Shown here: in pieces, positions 1-8,164 of the stretch
Numbering within the stretch: position 1 is the stretch's first letter
How the letters are laid out: every line of letters starts with the position of its first letter
Assembly (NCBI GenBank): GCA_017405765.1
Contig: JAFQZS010000018.1
Span: 32,864 to 96,863, forward strand
Direction: 5' to 3'
DNA from: Clostridia bacterium
Lineage (GTDB): Bacteria > Bacillota > Clostridia > Oscillospirales > RGIG577
Length of the DNA: 64,000 nucleotides
The notes under the pieces: model-generated
The model's input: only the letters and a program-made list of their open reading frames with translations
Database searches by the model: none
Told to the model about the DNA's origin: nothing
Made by a program: the position numbers and the translations under genes

Positions 1-394
1 TTTCATCAAGCGAATCCTCCATTTTCATATTCATTATCTCGTCCGAAATTATTTTCGTAAGCTCCTCGCTGTCCTCGTTAAGAGCGGCAACCGCAATAAC
101 GCGCCCCAGCCTGTTTATAGATATTTCTACCGACGTTTCACCCACGTCGAGCGAGACGTACGCCGAGGCGGGAACTGTAAGATAGCCGTAGGAACCGCCC
201 AATATGACTAACGCCATAAAGGCTGCCGCAACTGATTTGAACCACTTTCTCTTCCTTAGGGGCAGCTTTGTAATTTCAGCGTCAAGCTCTATCGTTTCGC
301 CGATCTCGCCGCTTGCCGCCGCAGTCACGACAACGCCGTCCTCACGAAGCAGCGCGCAGAGACCGCCGCGCTTTTCAAGTATTATCGCTTTCAT
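1..394 (-). CDS. rsgI: Anti-sigma-I factor RsgI, N-terminal part (runs off the window)
   Basis: About 131 codons are visible, starting at ATG 394. The cytoplasmic part (residues 1-50, beginning MKAIILEKRGG) fits the RsgI N-terminal domain that binds SigI. One transmembrane helix follows at about residues 52-73, then an outside segment with VSLDVGE and VEISINRLGRV, the conserved start of the RsgI extracellular region. It begins 5 bp after the sigI stop, so the two are almost certainly translated together. In clostridia RsgI proteins hold SigI at the membrane until an external, often polysaccharide, signal releases it. The sensor domain lies outside the window, so the ligand cannot be inferred. 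Confidence 0.85.
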   Translation of the reverse strand, partial: MKAIILEKRGGLCALLREDGVVVTAAASGEIGETIELDAEITKLPLRKRKWFKSVAAAFMALVILGGSYGYLTVPASAYVSLDVGETSVEISINRLGRVIAVAALNEDSEELTKIISDEIMNMKMEDSLDE

Positions 395-399
395 TACAG

Positions 400-1128
400 T
401 CACCCCCTTCGTATGTAGTCGATATACGACGCAAGTATCGGAAACTCGCCGTCCAAAATCTCCGCCGAGGCTATTATGTATCGACGGTGGCGGTCAAGGA
501 TCTTTTTCACGACGCCGCTTGCCTCAAAGAGCTCCTTTATCGGAAGCATTCTTTTAAGCCTCATTTTCGCCATAAGCGCGGCGCTCGCTATAAGCGCGCG
601 CACCGCCGTGCGGCAGCTTGCTTTCGTTTTTTGCGATTTCGGCGAGCATTCGGCCAGATCGAAAAAAGAAAAGCCGTATTCTTTAAGTATGGCCTGCATC
701 GCGGCTATCTCTTCTCTCGCACGGCTTGCCTCGTCGTCTTGGGCTGCCGTCTCCATCGAGCTTTTCGCGATCCTTACGCCTACAACATTTTCCAAAGGCC
801 CGCGCTCGCCGCCGTCTTCGCCGAAGGCCTCCGGTGAAACGGAAAGCTCCAAAGCGGCCTTGCCGCTTGCTCGCATTTCATCCGTAAGCCGCCGCTTTAT
901 TACGAGCGCGGCAAAAAAATCAAATGTGCCTTTTCCCTCATCATATCCTTTTACGGCCTCCGAAAACGCAAGAAGGGCCGTTGACCATTCGTCGTCGCTT
1001 TCCGTAACGTATCTTCCTGTCGTTTTGGATGCAACGGAAAGTATCCACGCCTTTTTCTCGTTTAAAAGCTCCTCAAATGCGCGTTCGTCCGTTTTTGCAG
1101 CCATGATCAGTTTATTCGGATCGTTCAA
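400..1128 (-). CDS. sigI: RNA polymerase sigma factor SigI
   Basis: The 242-residue product matches SigI-type sigma factors: a region-2-like block with ESDDEWSTALLAFSEAVKGY and then FAALVIKRRLTDEMR (roughly residues 43-82), and a C-terminal DNA-binding region. The start is TTG at 1128, preceded by AGAGGTGA at good spacing. The gene is directly upstream of rsgI. SigI factors direct transcription of heat or polysaccharide-response genes and are controlled by their cognate RsgI. The neighbouring carbohydrate-binding surface protein carries a SigI-like promoter, which makes it a candidate target. Confidence 0.88.
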   Translation of the reverse strand: MNDPNKLIMAAKTDERAFEELLNEKKAWILSVASKTTGRYVTESDDEWSTALLAFSEAVKGYDEGKGTFDFFAALVIKRRLTDEMRASGKAALELSVSPEAFGEDGGERGPLENVVGVRIAKSSMETAAQDDEASRAREEIAAMQAILKEYGFSFFDLAECSPKSQKTKASCRTAVRALIASAALMAKMRLKRMLPIKELFEASGVVKKILDRHRRYIIASAEILDGEFPILASYIDYIRRG

Positions 1129-1168
1129 AAGATTTCACCTCTGTGCTGTGCGTTTCAAGGTCAATATG

Positions 1169-1198
1169 ATTTTATCACGCGGCAGGCAGATACATCAA
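1169..1198 (-). promoter_or_regulatory. Probable SigA-type promoter of sigI-rsgI
   Basis: Reading the minus strand, TTGATG (1198-1193) and TAAAAT (1174-1169) are separated by 18 bp, about 40 bp before the sigI start. No SigI-type promoter was seen here. Confidence 0.45.
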
Positions 1199-1203
1199 TA
1201 GAG

Positions 1204-1235
1204 AAGCCGCAAAGTCACAAAGGACTTTGCGGCTT
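1204..1235. terminator. Perfect 13-bp hairpin after the surface protein gene
   Basis: AAGCCGCAAAGTC and GACTTTGCGGCTT flank a 6-base loop. It lies just past the stop of the minus-strand surface protein gene and is its likely terminator, although the longer T run is on the plus side of the hairpin. Confidence 0.65.
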
Positions 1236-1246
1236 TTTTGGAAAAA

Positions 1247-3892
1247 TTATGCTATTGCGTTAAATGCGCGGTAAGTTATCGCTATTGCTTCCTCATCCGT
1301 CACGGAAGTGTCGGGGTCGAATACGCCGTCCCCACGTCCGTTTATTATGTGATTATGTACGGCCCATCCGAGCTCGCCGTTTACCCAGTGACCGCCTACG
1401 TCGCCGAACTCGTGACTATAGCCCTTCGTCTCAATGCCCATTACGTTCGCGGTGCGGTTCAAGATCGCGGTTATCTCCGCGCGCTTAAGCTCGCCGTTCG
1501 GGTCGAACGTGCGGTTCCCGCGTCCGTTTATGATGCCGAGCGCATTGGCCGCCAGCACGTTTCGGTCGTTCGTGTCCGAAAATGCGCCTTCGTTTATCTT
1601 TACGCCCTTATCTTCAAGGAAGGAGTCGATATCCTCTCCGCTCGCCTTTTCGATAAGCTTTACAAACATCTGTGCTGCCTCGCCGCGCGTAAGCTTGTTC
1701 TGATAACCGCGCTGCAGGTCGTTCGGCACGAGTCCCTTTTCGATCGCAGAGTTTATTTCGGGTTTCGCCCAATCGGACGGAGCGTCCGGTTTTCCGGCGT
1801 CGGAAGAAACGCCGCTTTTTGCAGACTGACCGCCTGCGGACGAGCCGCCGCCCTGCTGAGGCTGGTTGCCCTGCTGAGGCTGGTTGCCCTGCATGGGCTG
1901 ACCGCCCATACCGCCGATCGAACCGTTTCCGCTTACGGCCTCAGACGAAGCCGCTTCGCTGTCGTTTACGTAAAGCGTATAAGTTTCACCTTCCGTAAGC
2001 TCGTCGGACGCGAATACCACGCTGTTCGCGTTTTTGGGCGCCGTTGCCGTGTAGAGCGTATTGCCGGAGGCGTCCTTTATAACGAGCTTGCTGCCCGCCG
2101 TAACTGATACGGCGCTTCCCGACTGGACGTTCGCGCCGCCCGGCATAGACTGACCTTTCATGCCGCCCTGCATGGGCTGGCCGTCGCGCTGATCCATAGC
2201 GCCCATATTGCCGCGTGCAAAGAATGCGTCGTTTATTTCGATCGCTTCGCTCGTCTCGTCAATACCGAAAAGCTCGGGAGTCATGCCGCCCTGTTCGGAA
2301 GGCATACTGTTCATACCGCCCTGCATCGGCCGGCCGCTCATATCGCCCTGCATCGGCCGGCCGCTCATATCGCCCTGCATCGGCCGGCCGCTCATATCGC
2401 CCTGCATCGGCTGGCCGTTCATGCTGCCCTGCATCGGCTGGCCGCTCATACCGCCCTGCATCGGCTGGCCGCTCATATCGCCCTGCATCGGCTGGCCGCT
2501 CATATCGCCCTGCATGGGTTGGCCGCTCATATCGCCCTGCATGGGTTGGCCGCTCATATCGCCCTGCATGGGTTGGCCGCTCATATCGCCCTGCATGGGT
2601 TGGCCGCTCATATCGCCCTGCATCGGCTGGCCGCTCATATCGCCCTGTCCGGGCTGCATGCCCATGCCCGCGCCGACTGCGCCAAACGATACATAAGTGC
2701 CTTTACTTACCGTTTCCGCCATGCCGGACATTCCGACTGCCAAAAGAGTGCCGTCGTTCACTATGATGCCCGTCTGCGAATCAAGCGCGCCGTTGCCGTT
2801 GTTGGTCGAGCCGAAGACCTCGGTCGTGCCGCCGTTCACGGTTATTGTGCCGTTCGAGTCAAGGCCGTCGCCGCCTGCATCGATATACCAGTTTCCGCCG
2901 TTTATCGTAAGCGCAAAGGCGTAATTCGTAAAGTCGCCGTTCGCGGCGTTCACGCCGTCGTCGGAGGCATTGACCTTGCCTTGTCCGCCGTTTAAATTAA
3001 CTGTCGCGCCTTCTATGCCCTCGTAGCATTTCTCAACGGTAACGTCGCCGCCGTCGATCGTAAGGTCGTATTCGGCCTTCAGCGCGTCGTCGCCCGCCGA
3101 AAGAGCAAGCGTTCCACCGGAAATATAAAGATTTCCGTCGGCGTGTATCGCGTCGTCCGCCGCGTCAACGTCTATCGTGCCGCCGTTTATCGAAATATCG
3201 CCCGCCGAATCTGCGTCATCGTCGTCGGGGCTTGCCTTAATGCCTTCGTTTCCTGCCGTTATATCGAGCGAGCCTCCGTTTATAATTACCTTATTGTCGC
3301 TTGCAAGGCCGTGATTTTCGGCGCTTATGTTGATATCGCCGCTTTCAACGCTTATCGTTGAAAGCGCAGCGCCCTTTATGCCGTTCTTGCAGTTTCCGTA
3401 GACATTCAGCGTACCGTTTCCGTCAAGGGTCAGCGATGCGCCCGACTTTACCTTGATAGCCGCGCCCTCGAAATCGTCGCTTTCCTCGTTTGCTATGTCC
3501 TCGCTGTTCGTAAGATTGACGGTGCCCGACGTGTAGATCGTAACGTCGTTTGATTTGCCGCATACTATCGGAGCCGTATCGTCGCTTTCAAGCGTCAGGT
3601 CCTTAAGTATGAGCGTAACGTCGCCCGTTTCCTTTTTGACGGTCACATTTCCGTCCGAACATGTGCCCGTCACGGTATATACGCCGCTTTCGTTTATAGT
3701 AAGCGACGTTCCGCTTATCTTATAGCCGCTTTGCTGTCCCGACGCCGCAACTCCGCTTTGCGAGAACGTGAACGTAACGTCGCTTGCCCCAGGCGCGCTT
3801 GCCGCCATTGCCGACAGAGGGAGCGAGCAGGCCAGCATAGCCGTAGTTACCGCCGCCGCCATTACTCTGTTTTTCATACGTTTGTTTTTCAT
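1247..3892 (-). CDS. Secreted carbohydrate-binding (Cthe_2159/DUF4353-like) protein with Met-rich repeat and SLH domains
   Basis: 881 residues. A signal peptide (about residues 1-30, ending LSAMA) is followed by a long repetitive beta-rich region (about 35-400) with many INGG and SGG turns, as in the Cthe_2159-like family of polysaccharide-binding right-handed beta-helix proteins. Residues about 416-523 are twelve nonapeptides of the type QGDMSGQPM. The last ~175 residues hold three SLH-like modules (for example INGRGNRTFDP and INGRGDGVFDP), which tie proteins non-covalently to wall polymers. So the protein is surface-attached and probably binds glycans. AAGGAGGT lies before ATG 3892. Upstream is a SigI-type promoter, and sigI-rsgI is downstream. 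No catalytic domain was recognised. Confidence 0.85.
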   Translation of the reverse strand: MKNKRMKNRVMAAAVTTAMLACSLPLSAMAASAPGASDVTFTFSQSGVAASGQQSGYKISGTSLTINESGVYTVTGTCSDGNVTVKKETGDVTLILKDLTLESDDTAPIVCGKSNDVTIYTSGTVNLTNSEDIANEESDDFEGAAIKVKSGASLTLDGNGTLNVYGNCKNGIKGAALSTISVESGDINISAENHGLASDNKVIINGGSLDITAGNEGIKASPDDDDADSAGDISINGGTIDVDAADDAIHADGNLYISGGTLALSAGDDALKAEYDLTIDGGDVTVEKCYEGIEGATVNLNGGQGKVNASDDGVNAANGDFTNYAFALTINGGNWYIDAGGDGLDSNGTITVNGGTTEVFGSTNNGNGALDSQTGIIVNDGTLLAVGMSGMAETVSKGTYVSFGAVGAGMGMQPGQGDMSGQPMQGDMSGQPMQGDMSGQPMQGDMSGQPMQGDMSGQPMQGDMSGQPMQGDMSGQPMQGGMSGQPMQGSMNGQPMQGDMSGRPMQGDMSGRPMQGDMSGRPMQGGMNSMPSEQGGMTPELFGIDETSEAIEINDAFFARGNMGAMDQRDGQPMQGGMKGQSMPGGANVQSGSAVSVTAGSKLVIKDASGNTLYTATAPKNANSVVFASDELTEGETYTLYVNDSEAASSEAVSGNGSIGGMGGQPMQGNQPQQGNQPQQGGGSSAGGQSAKSGVSSDAGKPDAPSDWAKPEINSAIEKGLVPNDLQRGYQNKLTRGEAAQMFVKLIEKASGEDIDSFLEDKGVKINEGAFSDTNDRNVLAANALGIINGRGNRTFDPNGELKRAEITAILNRTANVMGIETKGYSHEFGDVGGHWVNGELGWAVHNHIINGRGDGVFDPDTSVTDEEAIAITYRAFNAIA
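2324..2647 (-). repeat. Twelve tandem 27-bp units inside the surface protein gene
   Basis: Units start every 27 bp from 2324 to 2621. On the minus strand each encodes QGDMSGQPM or a close variant (QGDMSGRPM in three, QGGMSGQPM, QGSMNGQPM). Third-position variants occur in blocks (CATCGG against CATGGG), the mark of recent unit duplication. The unit is a multiple of three, so copy-number change keeps the frame. Confidence 0.95.
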
Positions 3893-3963
3893 TTGTTATA
3901 CCTCCTTAGAATATACGGTCTAACCGCTTGAAAACGCGGTCTTTTTTTCCTTACGCTATATAA

Positions 3964-3991
3964 TTCGTAAGACGCGGCGAAAATTTTGGGG
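3964..3991 (-). promoter_or_regulatory. SigI-type promoter of the surface protein gene
   Basis: On the minus strand CCCCAAAA (3991-3984) is followed after 16 bp by CGAA (3967-3964), about 70 bp before the start codon. A C-tract plus A-tract -35 and a CGAA -10 are the known hallmarks of clostridial SigI promoters. sigI itself is in this window. Confidence 0.55.
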
Positions 3992-4036
3992 TCGGACGAA
4001 AAAATTTTTAGCGTTTTTCAAAATCACACGCGGCTA

Positions 4037-4065
4037 TTGTAAAAAATTCAAAAATATATTAAAAT
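4037..4065 (+). promoter_or_regulatory. Probable promoter of the aldo/keto reductase gene
   Basis: TTGTAA (4037-4042), 17 bp, TAAAAT (4060-4065), 30 bp before ATG 4096. It is divergent from the surface protein promoter. Confidence 0.5.
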
Positions 4066-4095
4066 TTAATAAAAAAATATAACGGAGGCGTCACT

Positions 4096-4947
4096 ATGGA
4101 ATTTGTTTCTTTGAAGAACGGCGTTAAAATGCCGATTTTGGGCTTCGGCGTATATCAGGTGTCCGATCTTGACGAGTGCGAACGCTCGGTGTCGTGGGCT
4201 ATCTCTGCGGGATACCGGCTCATCGATACGGCGGCTATATATAAAAACGAAGAAGCCGTGGGGCGCGCGATAAAGAAGAGCGGCGTGCCGCGCGACGAGC
4301 TTTTTATAACTACGAAGGTATGGATACAGGACGCGGGCGAAAAGGCGGCTGCGGCAGCTTACGATGCCTCCCTTAAAAAGTTGGGGCTCGATTACGTCGA
4401 TCTTTATCTTATACATCAGCCGTTCGGCGATTATTACGGCTCGTGGCGCGCCATGGAAAAGCTGTACCGCGACGGCCGCGTAAAAGCGATAGGCGTAAGC
4501 AACTTCAACGACGCGCGTCTCGTCGATATCGCCATGAATGCCGACACGATCCCCCACGTAAATCAAGTCGAGACTCACCCCTTCTTCCAGCAGAATACGC
4601 TTCGCGAGGCGATGGACGAGTTCGGCGTTCGTCACGAGGCGTGGGGCCCGCTTGCGGAGGCGAAGTTCGGCATTTTTGAGAACGAAACGCTTGTGGATAT
4701 CGCAAAAAAGCATAATAAAACGGTCGCACAGGTCGTGCTTCGATGGAACGTGGACAGGGGCGTCGTTGTGATACCGAAGTCGGTGCATAAGGAGCGTATC
4801 GAGGAAAACTTCAGCGTCTGGGACTTTAAGCTCGATGCGGACGATATGGCGGCCATTGCGAAGCTTGACCGGGGACGAAGCGAGCTTGTTGACCACCAGA
4901 GCGCGAAGGTCGCAAAATATCTTATAAACTGGAAAGCTCACGATTAA
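4096..4947 (+). CDS. Aldo/keto reductase
   Basis: 283 residues, the usual length. The TIM-barrel NADPH-dependent oxidoreductase signature is intact: [18 protein letters not shown] carries the catalytic Asp and Tyr, the catalytic Lys is in ITTKVW, the His in YLIHQP, and the cofactor-binding [13 protein letters not shown] is near the C-terminus. It is closest to the 2,5-diketo-gluconate-reductase-like group (AKR5), which reduces small aldehydes and ketones; the physiological substrate cannot be told. GGAGG precedes ATG 4096. Single gene with its own promoter and terminator. Confidence 0.92.
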   Translation: MEFVSLKNGVKMPILGFGVYQVSDLDECERSVSWAISAGYRLIDTAAIYKNEEAVGRAIKKSGVPRDELFITTKVWIQDAGEKAAAAAYDASLKKLGLDYVDLYLIHQPFGDYYGSWRAMEKLYRDGRVKAIGVSNFNDARLVDIAMNADTIPHVNQVETHPFFQQNTLREAMDEFGVRHEAWGPLAEAKFGIFENETLVDIAKKHNKTVAQVVLRWNVDRGVVVIPKSVHKERIEENFSVWDFKLDADDMAAIAKLDRGRSELVDHQSAKVAKYLINWKAHD

Positions 4948-4968
4948 GAGAATAAAAAATTATTATAA

Positions 4969-4993
4969 AAACGGGCTTTCGCGCCCGTTTTTA
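4969..4993 (+). terminator. Rho-independent terminator
   Basis: AAACGGGC and GCCCGTTT around a TTTCGC loop, followed by TT, 20 bp after the reductase stop. Confidence 0.75.
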
Positions 4994-5038
4994 CTGATTG
5001 TTAAAACTATTTATATAATTTAAAGGAGACAATCCCGC

Positions 5039-6187
5039 ATGTCACAATTTATCGGCAGCGCGAACGATGAAAAAAAGGTGGAATATATCGAGCTTATCTT
5101 CGACCTCATCTTTGTATACATAGTCGGGCGCAACAACTCTCTGCTCCACAGCGTGGAAAACGGCTTTATAAGCGCAGATATATATCTTACATATATACTT
5201 ACTACGCTTATCGCGCTTCATATTTGGTATTTTACAACGATCTTCATAAACCGGCACGGGTCCGGCGGCGCAGCAGAATATATAGGCCTGTTCATAACCA
5301 TGTATCTTCTCTATTATATGGCCGACGGCACGCGCGTAGACTGGCAGGACTACTATGTTCGCTACAATACGGCGTGGGCTCTTATCATGCTGAATCTTGC
5401 CGTCCAGTATATGATCAAGTTAAAAAAGAACGGCGGCCTTCGCCCATGGGAGGACGCTCAGATAAAAAAAGACATACGAAATCTGATTATCGAGGCGGCT
5501 GTCATATTTGCGTCTATACCGCTGTTTTTTGCGATCAAGATACCGCTTTCTCCCGTGGCCATGATCTTCGGCGTTGCGGCCGCCGCAATGACAAGACGCG
5601 CAAACCTGCTGCGTCCCATGGATTTTTCGCACCTTACCGAGCGCGTCATGCTTTATGTTGTATTTTCCTTCGGTGAAATGATAATCGGCATATCGGGATA
5701 TTTTGAGGGCGGTATAAACTTAAACAACATATATTTTTCAACTATGAGCTTTCTCATCGTTACCGGCCTGTTTTTAAGCTACGGTTTTGTTTACGACCAT
5801 CTTATTGACCGTGAAAAGAGAACGAGCGGCTCGGGATATATGATAATACATGTTTTTCTTATCACTGCGCTCAACAATCTTACTGTCGCGCTTGAATTTA
5901 TGCGCGAGCCGCAGATAAGCGCGATGCCTAAGAATATTTTTCTTGTCGCATCATTCCTCGTGTATTTCATGTTTCTCTTCCTTTTGGAGAATTACTCAAA
6001 AGAAGAGCTTCGCGCCTCGGGAAAGTTCTACATTAAGCTTATCGTGTCGGCAGCCGCATTTACGGCGCTGATGGCGCTGTTTTATCAAAGCGGCAGAATA
6101 AGCATAGCCGTTACCGTGGCGTTCGTATTCTCTGTATATGTTATCTTAAGACTTTTTGAAAAAAACAAAAAAGCTGCCGTTATATAA
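5039..6187 (+). CDS. LtrA-family membrane protein
   Basis: 382 residues with about ten hydrophobic segments. The N-terminal EYIELIFDLIFVYIV matches the conserved opening of the low-temperature-requirement A (LtrA) family, and FSFGEMIIGI in the middle is a second family motif. The biochemical role of LtrA proteins is unknown; the name comes from a Listeria cold-growth mutant. Start ATG 5039 has an AAAGGAG site. It stands alone between two hairpins. Confidence 0.85.
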   Translation: MSQFIGSANDEKKVEYIELIFDLIFVYIVGRNNSLLHSVENGFISADIYLTYILTTLIALHIWYFTTIFINRHGSGGAAEYIGLFITMYLLYYMADGTRVDWQDYYVRYNTAWALIMLNLAVQYMIKLKKNGGLRPWEDAQIKKDIRNLIIEAAVIFASIPLFFAIKIPLSPVAMIFGVAAAAMTRRANLLRPMDFSHLTERVMLYVVFSFGEMIIGISGYFEGGINLNNIYFSTMSFLIVTGLFLSYGFVYDHLIDREKRTSGSGYMIIHVFLITALNNLTVALEFMREPQISAMPKNIFLVASFLVYFMFLFLLENYSKEELRASGKFYIKLIVSAAAFTALMALFYQSGRISIAVTVAFVFSVYVILRLFEKNKKAAVI

Positions 6188-6192
6188 AAAAT

Positions 6193-6235
6193 GCGCCTAA
6201 GGCCTTAAAGCTTTAGGCGCGGCTTTCTTTAGAAT
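6193..6235. terminator. Hairpin between convergent ltrA-like and CDF genes
   Basis: GCGCCTAAG pairs imperfectly with CTTTAGGCGC and is followed by a T-rich stretch. It lies between two converging genes and could serve both. Confidence 0.6.
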
Positions 6236-6253
6236 ATCTATCCCAAAAAACGC

Positions 6254-7420
6254 TTACGTATATGAATGCTCCGCATGTACTTTTGCCCGGCAGGAGGGGT
6301 CCTTTTCACTCACCGCCTCGTCTATTCTCCGTTCAAGCTCTGCGGGCGACGTTTTAAAACCGTATGGCATAACAACGTCGAACACAAGACGCGTGTACGC
6401 CGTCGTTCTAACGACACGGAAATCATGTATCGTAAGCCTTTCGTCTATCTGCGAAACTATCCTTTCCGCCTCGTCTTTTTTCTCTTTTGTAAATTTATCG
6501 TCAGTAACTATGGGGTCCATGTGTATCGTGGCCTCAAGGCCGTATTTTTCCCTGAGCCTAAGCTCCAGCGCGTCGATCGCCTCGTGAAGCTTTAAAATGT
6601 CGCCGTCACACGCCACCTCTGCGTGAAAAGATATCATCACGTTGCCCGGTCCGTAGTTGTGCACAACAAGGTCGTGTATTCCGAGTATTTCGGGAAAAGA
6701 CTCTGCCTCCGCCTTTATGTCTCTTACGAAGCTTTCGTCGGGCGGCGCGCCTATTATTGAGCTTACGTTCTCGCGCGCCGTGTTGAATCCGGTAAAAAGT
6801 ATGAACGCCGCAACGGCGATCCCGAGATATCCGTCTACCGGTACGCCCGCATGATATCCTATAGCAGAGCCGATAAGCACCGCAGCCGTTGCCGCGGCGT
6901 CGGAGAGAGCATCGGCCGCAGCCGTTTTCATCGCGCCCGAATTTATGCGCGCGCCGAGCTTCTTATTAAATACATACATCCAGAGCTTCAACAGAATAGA
7001 AACGGCAAGTATTACTGCAGTCGCCGTGCCAAAATGCACATTTGCGGGATGCATTATCTTTTCCCACGAAGTTTTGATAAACTCCACGCCGAGAAGCATT
7101 ATCGCAAGCGAGATAATAAACCCGCTTATATATTCTATCCTTCCGTGACCGAACGGATGCGCCTTGTCTGCCGGCGCGGCCGACAGCTTAAAGCCCGCGA
7201 GCATTACAACGGACGAGCCCGCGTCGGACAGATTGTTGAAGGCGTCGGCCGTTATGGCCACAGACGCGGATAAGATACCCAAAATGAGCTTTGCCGCAAA
7301 CAGCAGTACATTTAAGATTATGCCGCTGACGCCCGAGAGCGCGCCGTATTTGCCGCGCACAAAAGGATCGTTTATATCGTTGGCGTTTTTTATGAATCGT
7401 TTTATCAAAAATTCAGTCAT
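6254..7420 (-). CDS. Cation diffusion facilitator (CDF) metal exporter
   Basis: 388 residues from ATG 7420, chosen because GGAGG sits just upstream; an in-frame ATG at 7438 lacks such a site. It has about six membrane segments (roughly residues 25-210), with metal-site features ITADAFNNLSDAGSS and HPFGHGRIEY, then a cytoplasmic ferredoxin-like C-terminal domain. CDF proteins export Zn, Mn, Fe or similar divalent ions in exchange for protons; the metal is not determined here. About 80 bp follow rex, so it may be the last gene of the acn-idh-rex transcript. Confidence 0.9.
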   Translation of the reverse strand: MTEFLIKRFIKNANDINDPFVRGKYGALSGVSGIILNVLLFAAKLILGILSASVAITADAFNNLSDAGSSVVMLAGFKLSAAPADKAHPFGHGRIEYISGFIISLAIMLLGVEFIKTSWEKIMHPANVHFGTATAVILAVSILLKLWMYVFNKKLGARINSGAMKTAAADALSDAAATAAVLIGSAIGYHAGVPVDGYLGIAVAAFILFTGFNTARENVSSIIGAPPDESFVRDIKAEAESFPEILGIHDLVVHNYGPGNVMISFHAEVACDGDILKLHEAIDALELRLREKYGLEATIHMDPIVTDDKFTKEKKDEAERIVSQIDERLTIHDFRVVRTTAYTRLVFDVVMPYGFKTSPAELERRIDEAVSEKDPSCRAKVHAEHSYT

Positions 7421-7498
7421 AACCGCCTCCATATACAAAGCGACGCAGATATTCCGCGTCGCCGGTGTTTATCATATTATATTCCCGTTTTTTCTGCT

Positions 7499-8134
7499 TT
7501 ATTCGACTTTTTTGCTTTCAGCCACACGATATGAAAGCGTCATAAGGCTGTCGCTGAGATGCACGTTTTCCACTATCATTCCGGGCACTTCGATATCCTC
7601 GTTCGAAAAATTCCAGATAGCCTTTATGCCCAGACTGTCGAGCTTGCTTATCATCGGCGCCGTAACAGATTTCGGCAGCGTAAGTATTGCAATATCGATG
7701 TTCATCGAGCTTGCAAAGTCGTCAAGGCTGTCTATGGGAAAAACCTCCACATTGCCTATGGTCTTGCCGATTATCTTTGGATTTATGTCAAAAATGCGCA
7801 CGAGATTAAAGCCCATGGGCTTCATGTCCATATTCGCGCCCAGAGCGTGTCCCAGATTGCCCGCTCCTATCATGATCGCGTTTTTCTCCACATCCAGCCC
7901 CAAAATAGAGCCTATCTTATCATGGAGCAGCACAACATTATAGCCATAGCCCTGCTGACCGAAGCCGCCGAAGCAGTTGAGATCCTGGCGTATCTGAGAC
8001 GCAGTCGTACCCATGCGGCGACCAAGCTCGGTTGAAGATATTTTCGTAACGCCCTTTTGCATGAGCTCCTCCAGATATCTGTAATATCTGGGAAGGCGCC
8101 TGATTACGAGCGTAGATACAGGCTTCTTTTCCAT
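7499..8134 (-). CDS. rex: Redox-sensing transcriptional repressor Rex
   Basis: 211 residues from ATG 8134, with GAGG 8 bp upstream; GTG 8143 and ATG 8140 are too close to that site. A winged-helix N-terminus (RRLPRYYRYLEEL, then SSTELGRRMGTTASQIRQDL) is followed by an NAD(H)-binding Rossmann fold with IGAGNLGHAL. Rex releases DNA when NADH rises and usually controls fermentation and respiration genes. Here it lies 30 bp after the isocitrate dehydrogenase gene, in the same direction. I did not find a clear Rex operator upstream of aconitase. Confidence 0.95.
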   Translation of the reverse strand: MEKKPVSTLVIRRLPRYYRYLEELMQKGVTKISSTELGRRMGTTASQIRQDLNCFGGFGQQGYGYNVVLLHDKIGSILGLDVEKNAIMIGAGNLGHALGANMDMKPMGFNLVRIFDINPKIIGKTIGNVEVFPIDSLDDFASSMNIDIAILTLPKSVTAPMISKLDSLGIKAIWNFSNEDIEVPGMIVENVHLSDSLMTLSYRVAESKKVE

Positions 8135-8164
8135 TAACATCACCTCTTTTATTTTAAAAAGGGA

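Noticed and set aside
2208..2766. Long plus-strand readings opposite the 27-bp repeats
   Set aside because: Produced by the periodic sequence in every frame; no ribosome-binding sites, and the minus-strand protein is clear.
4066..4941. A 291-codon minus-strand reading across the aldo/keto reductase
   Set aside because: Mirror of a well-conserved enzyme gene with no family features of its own.
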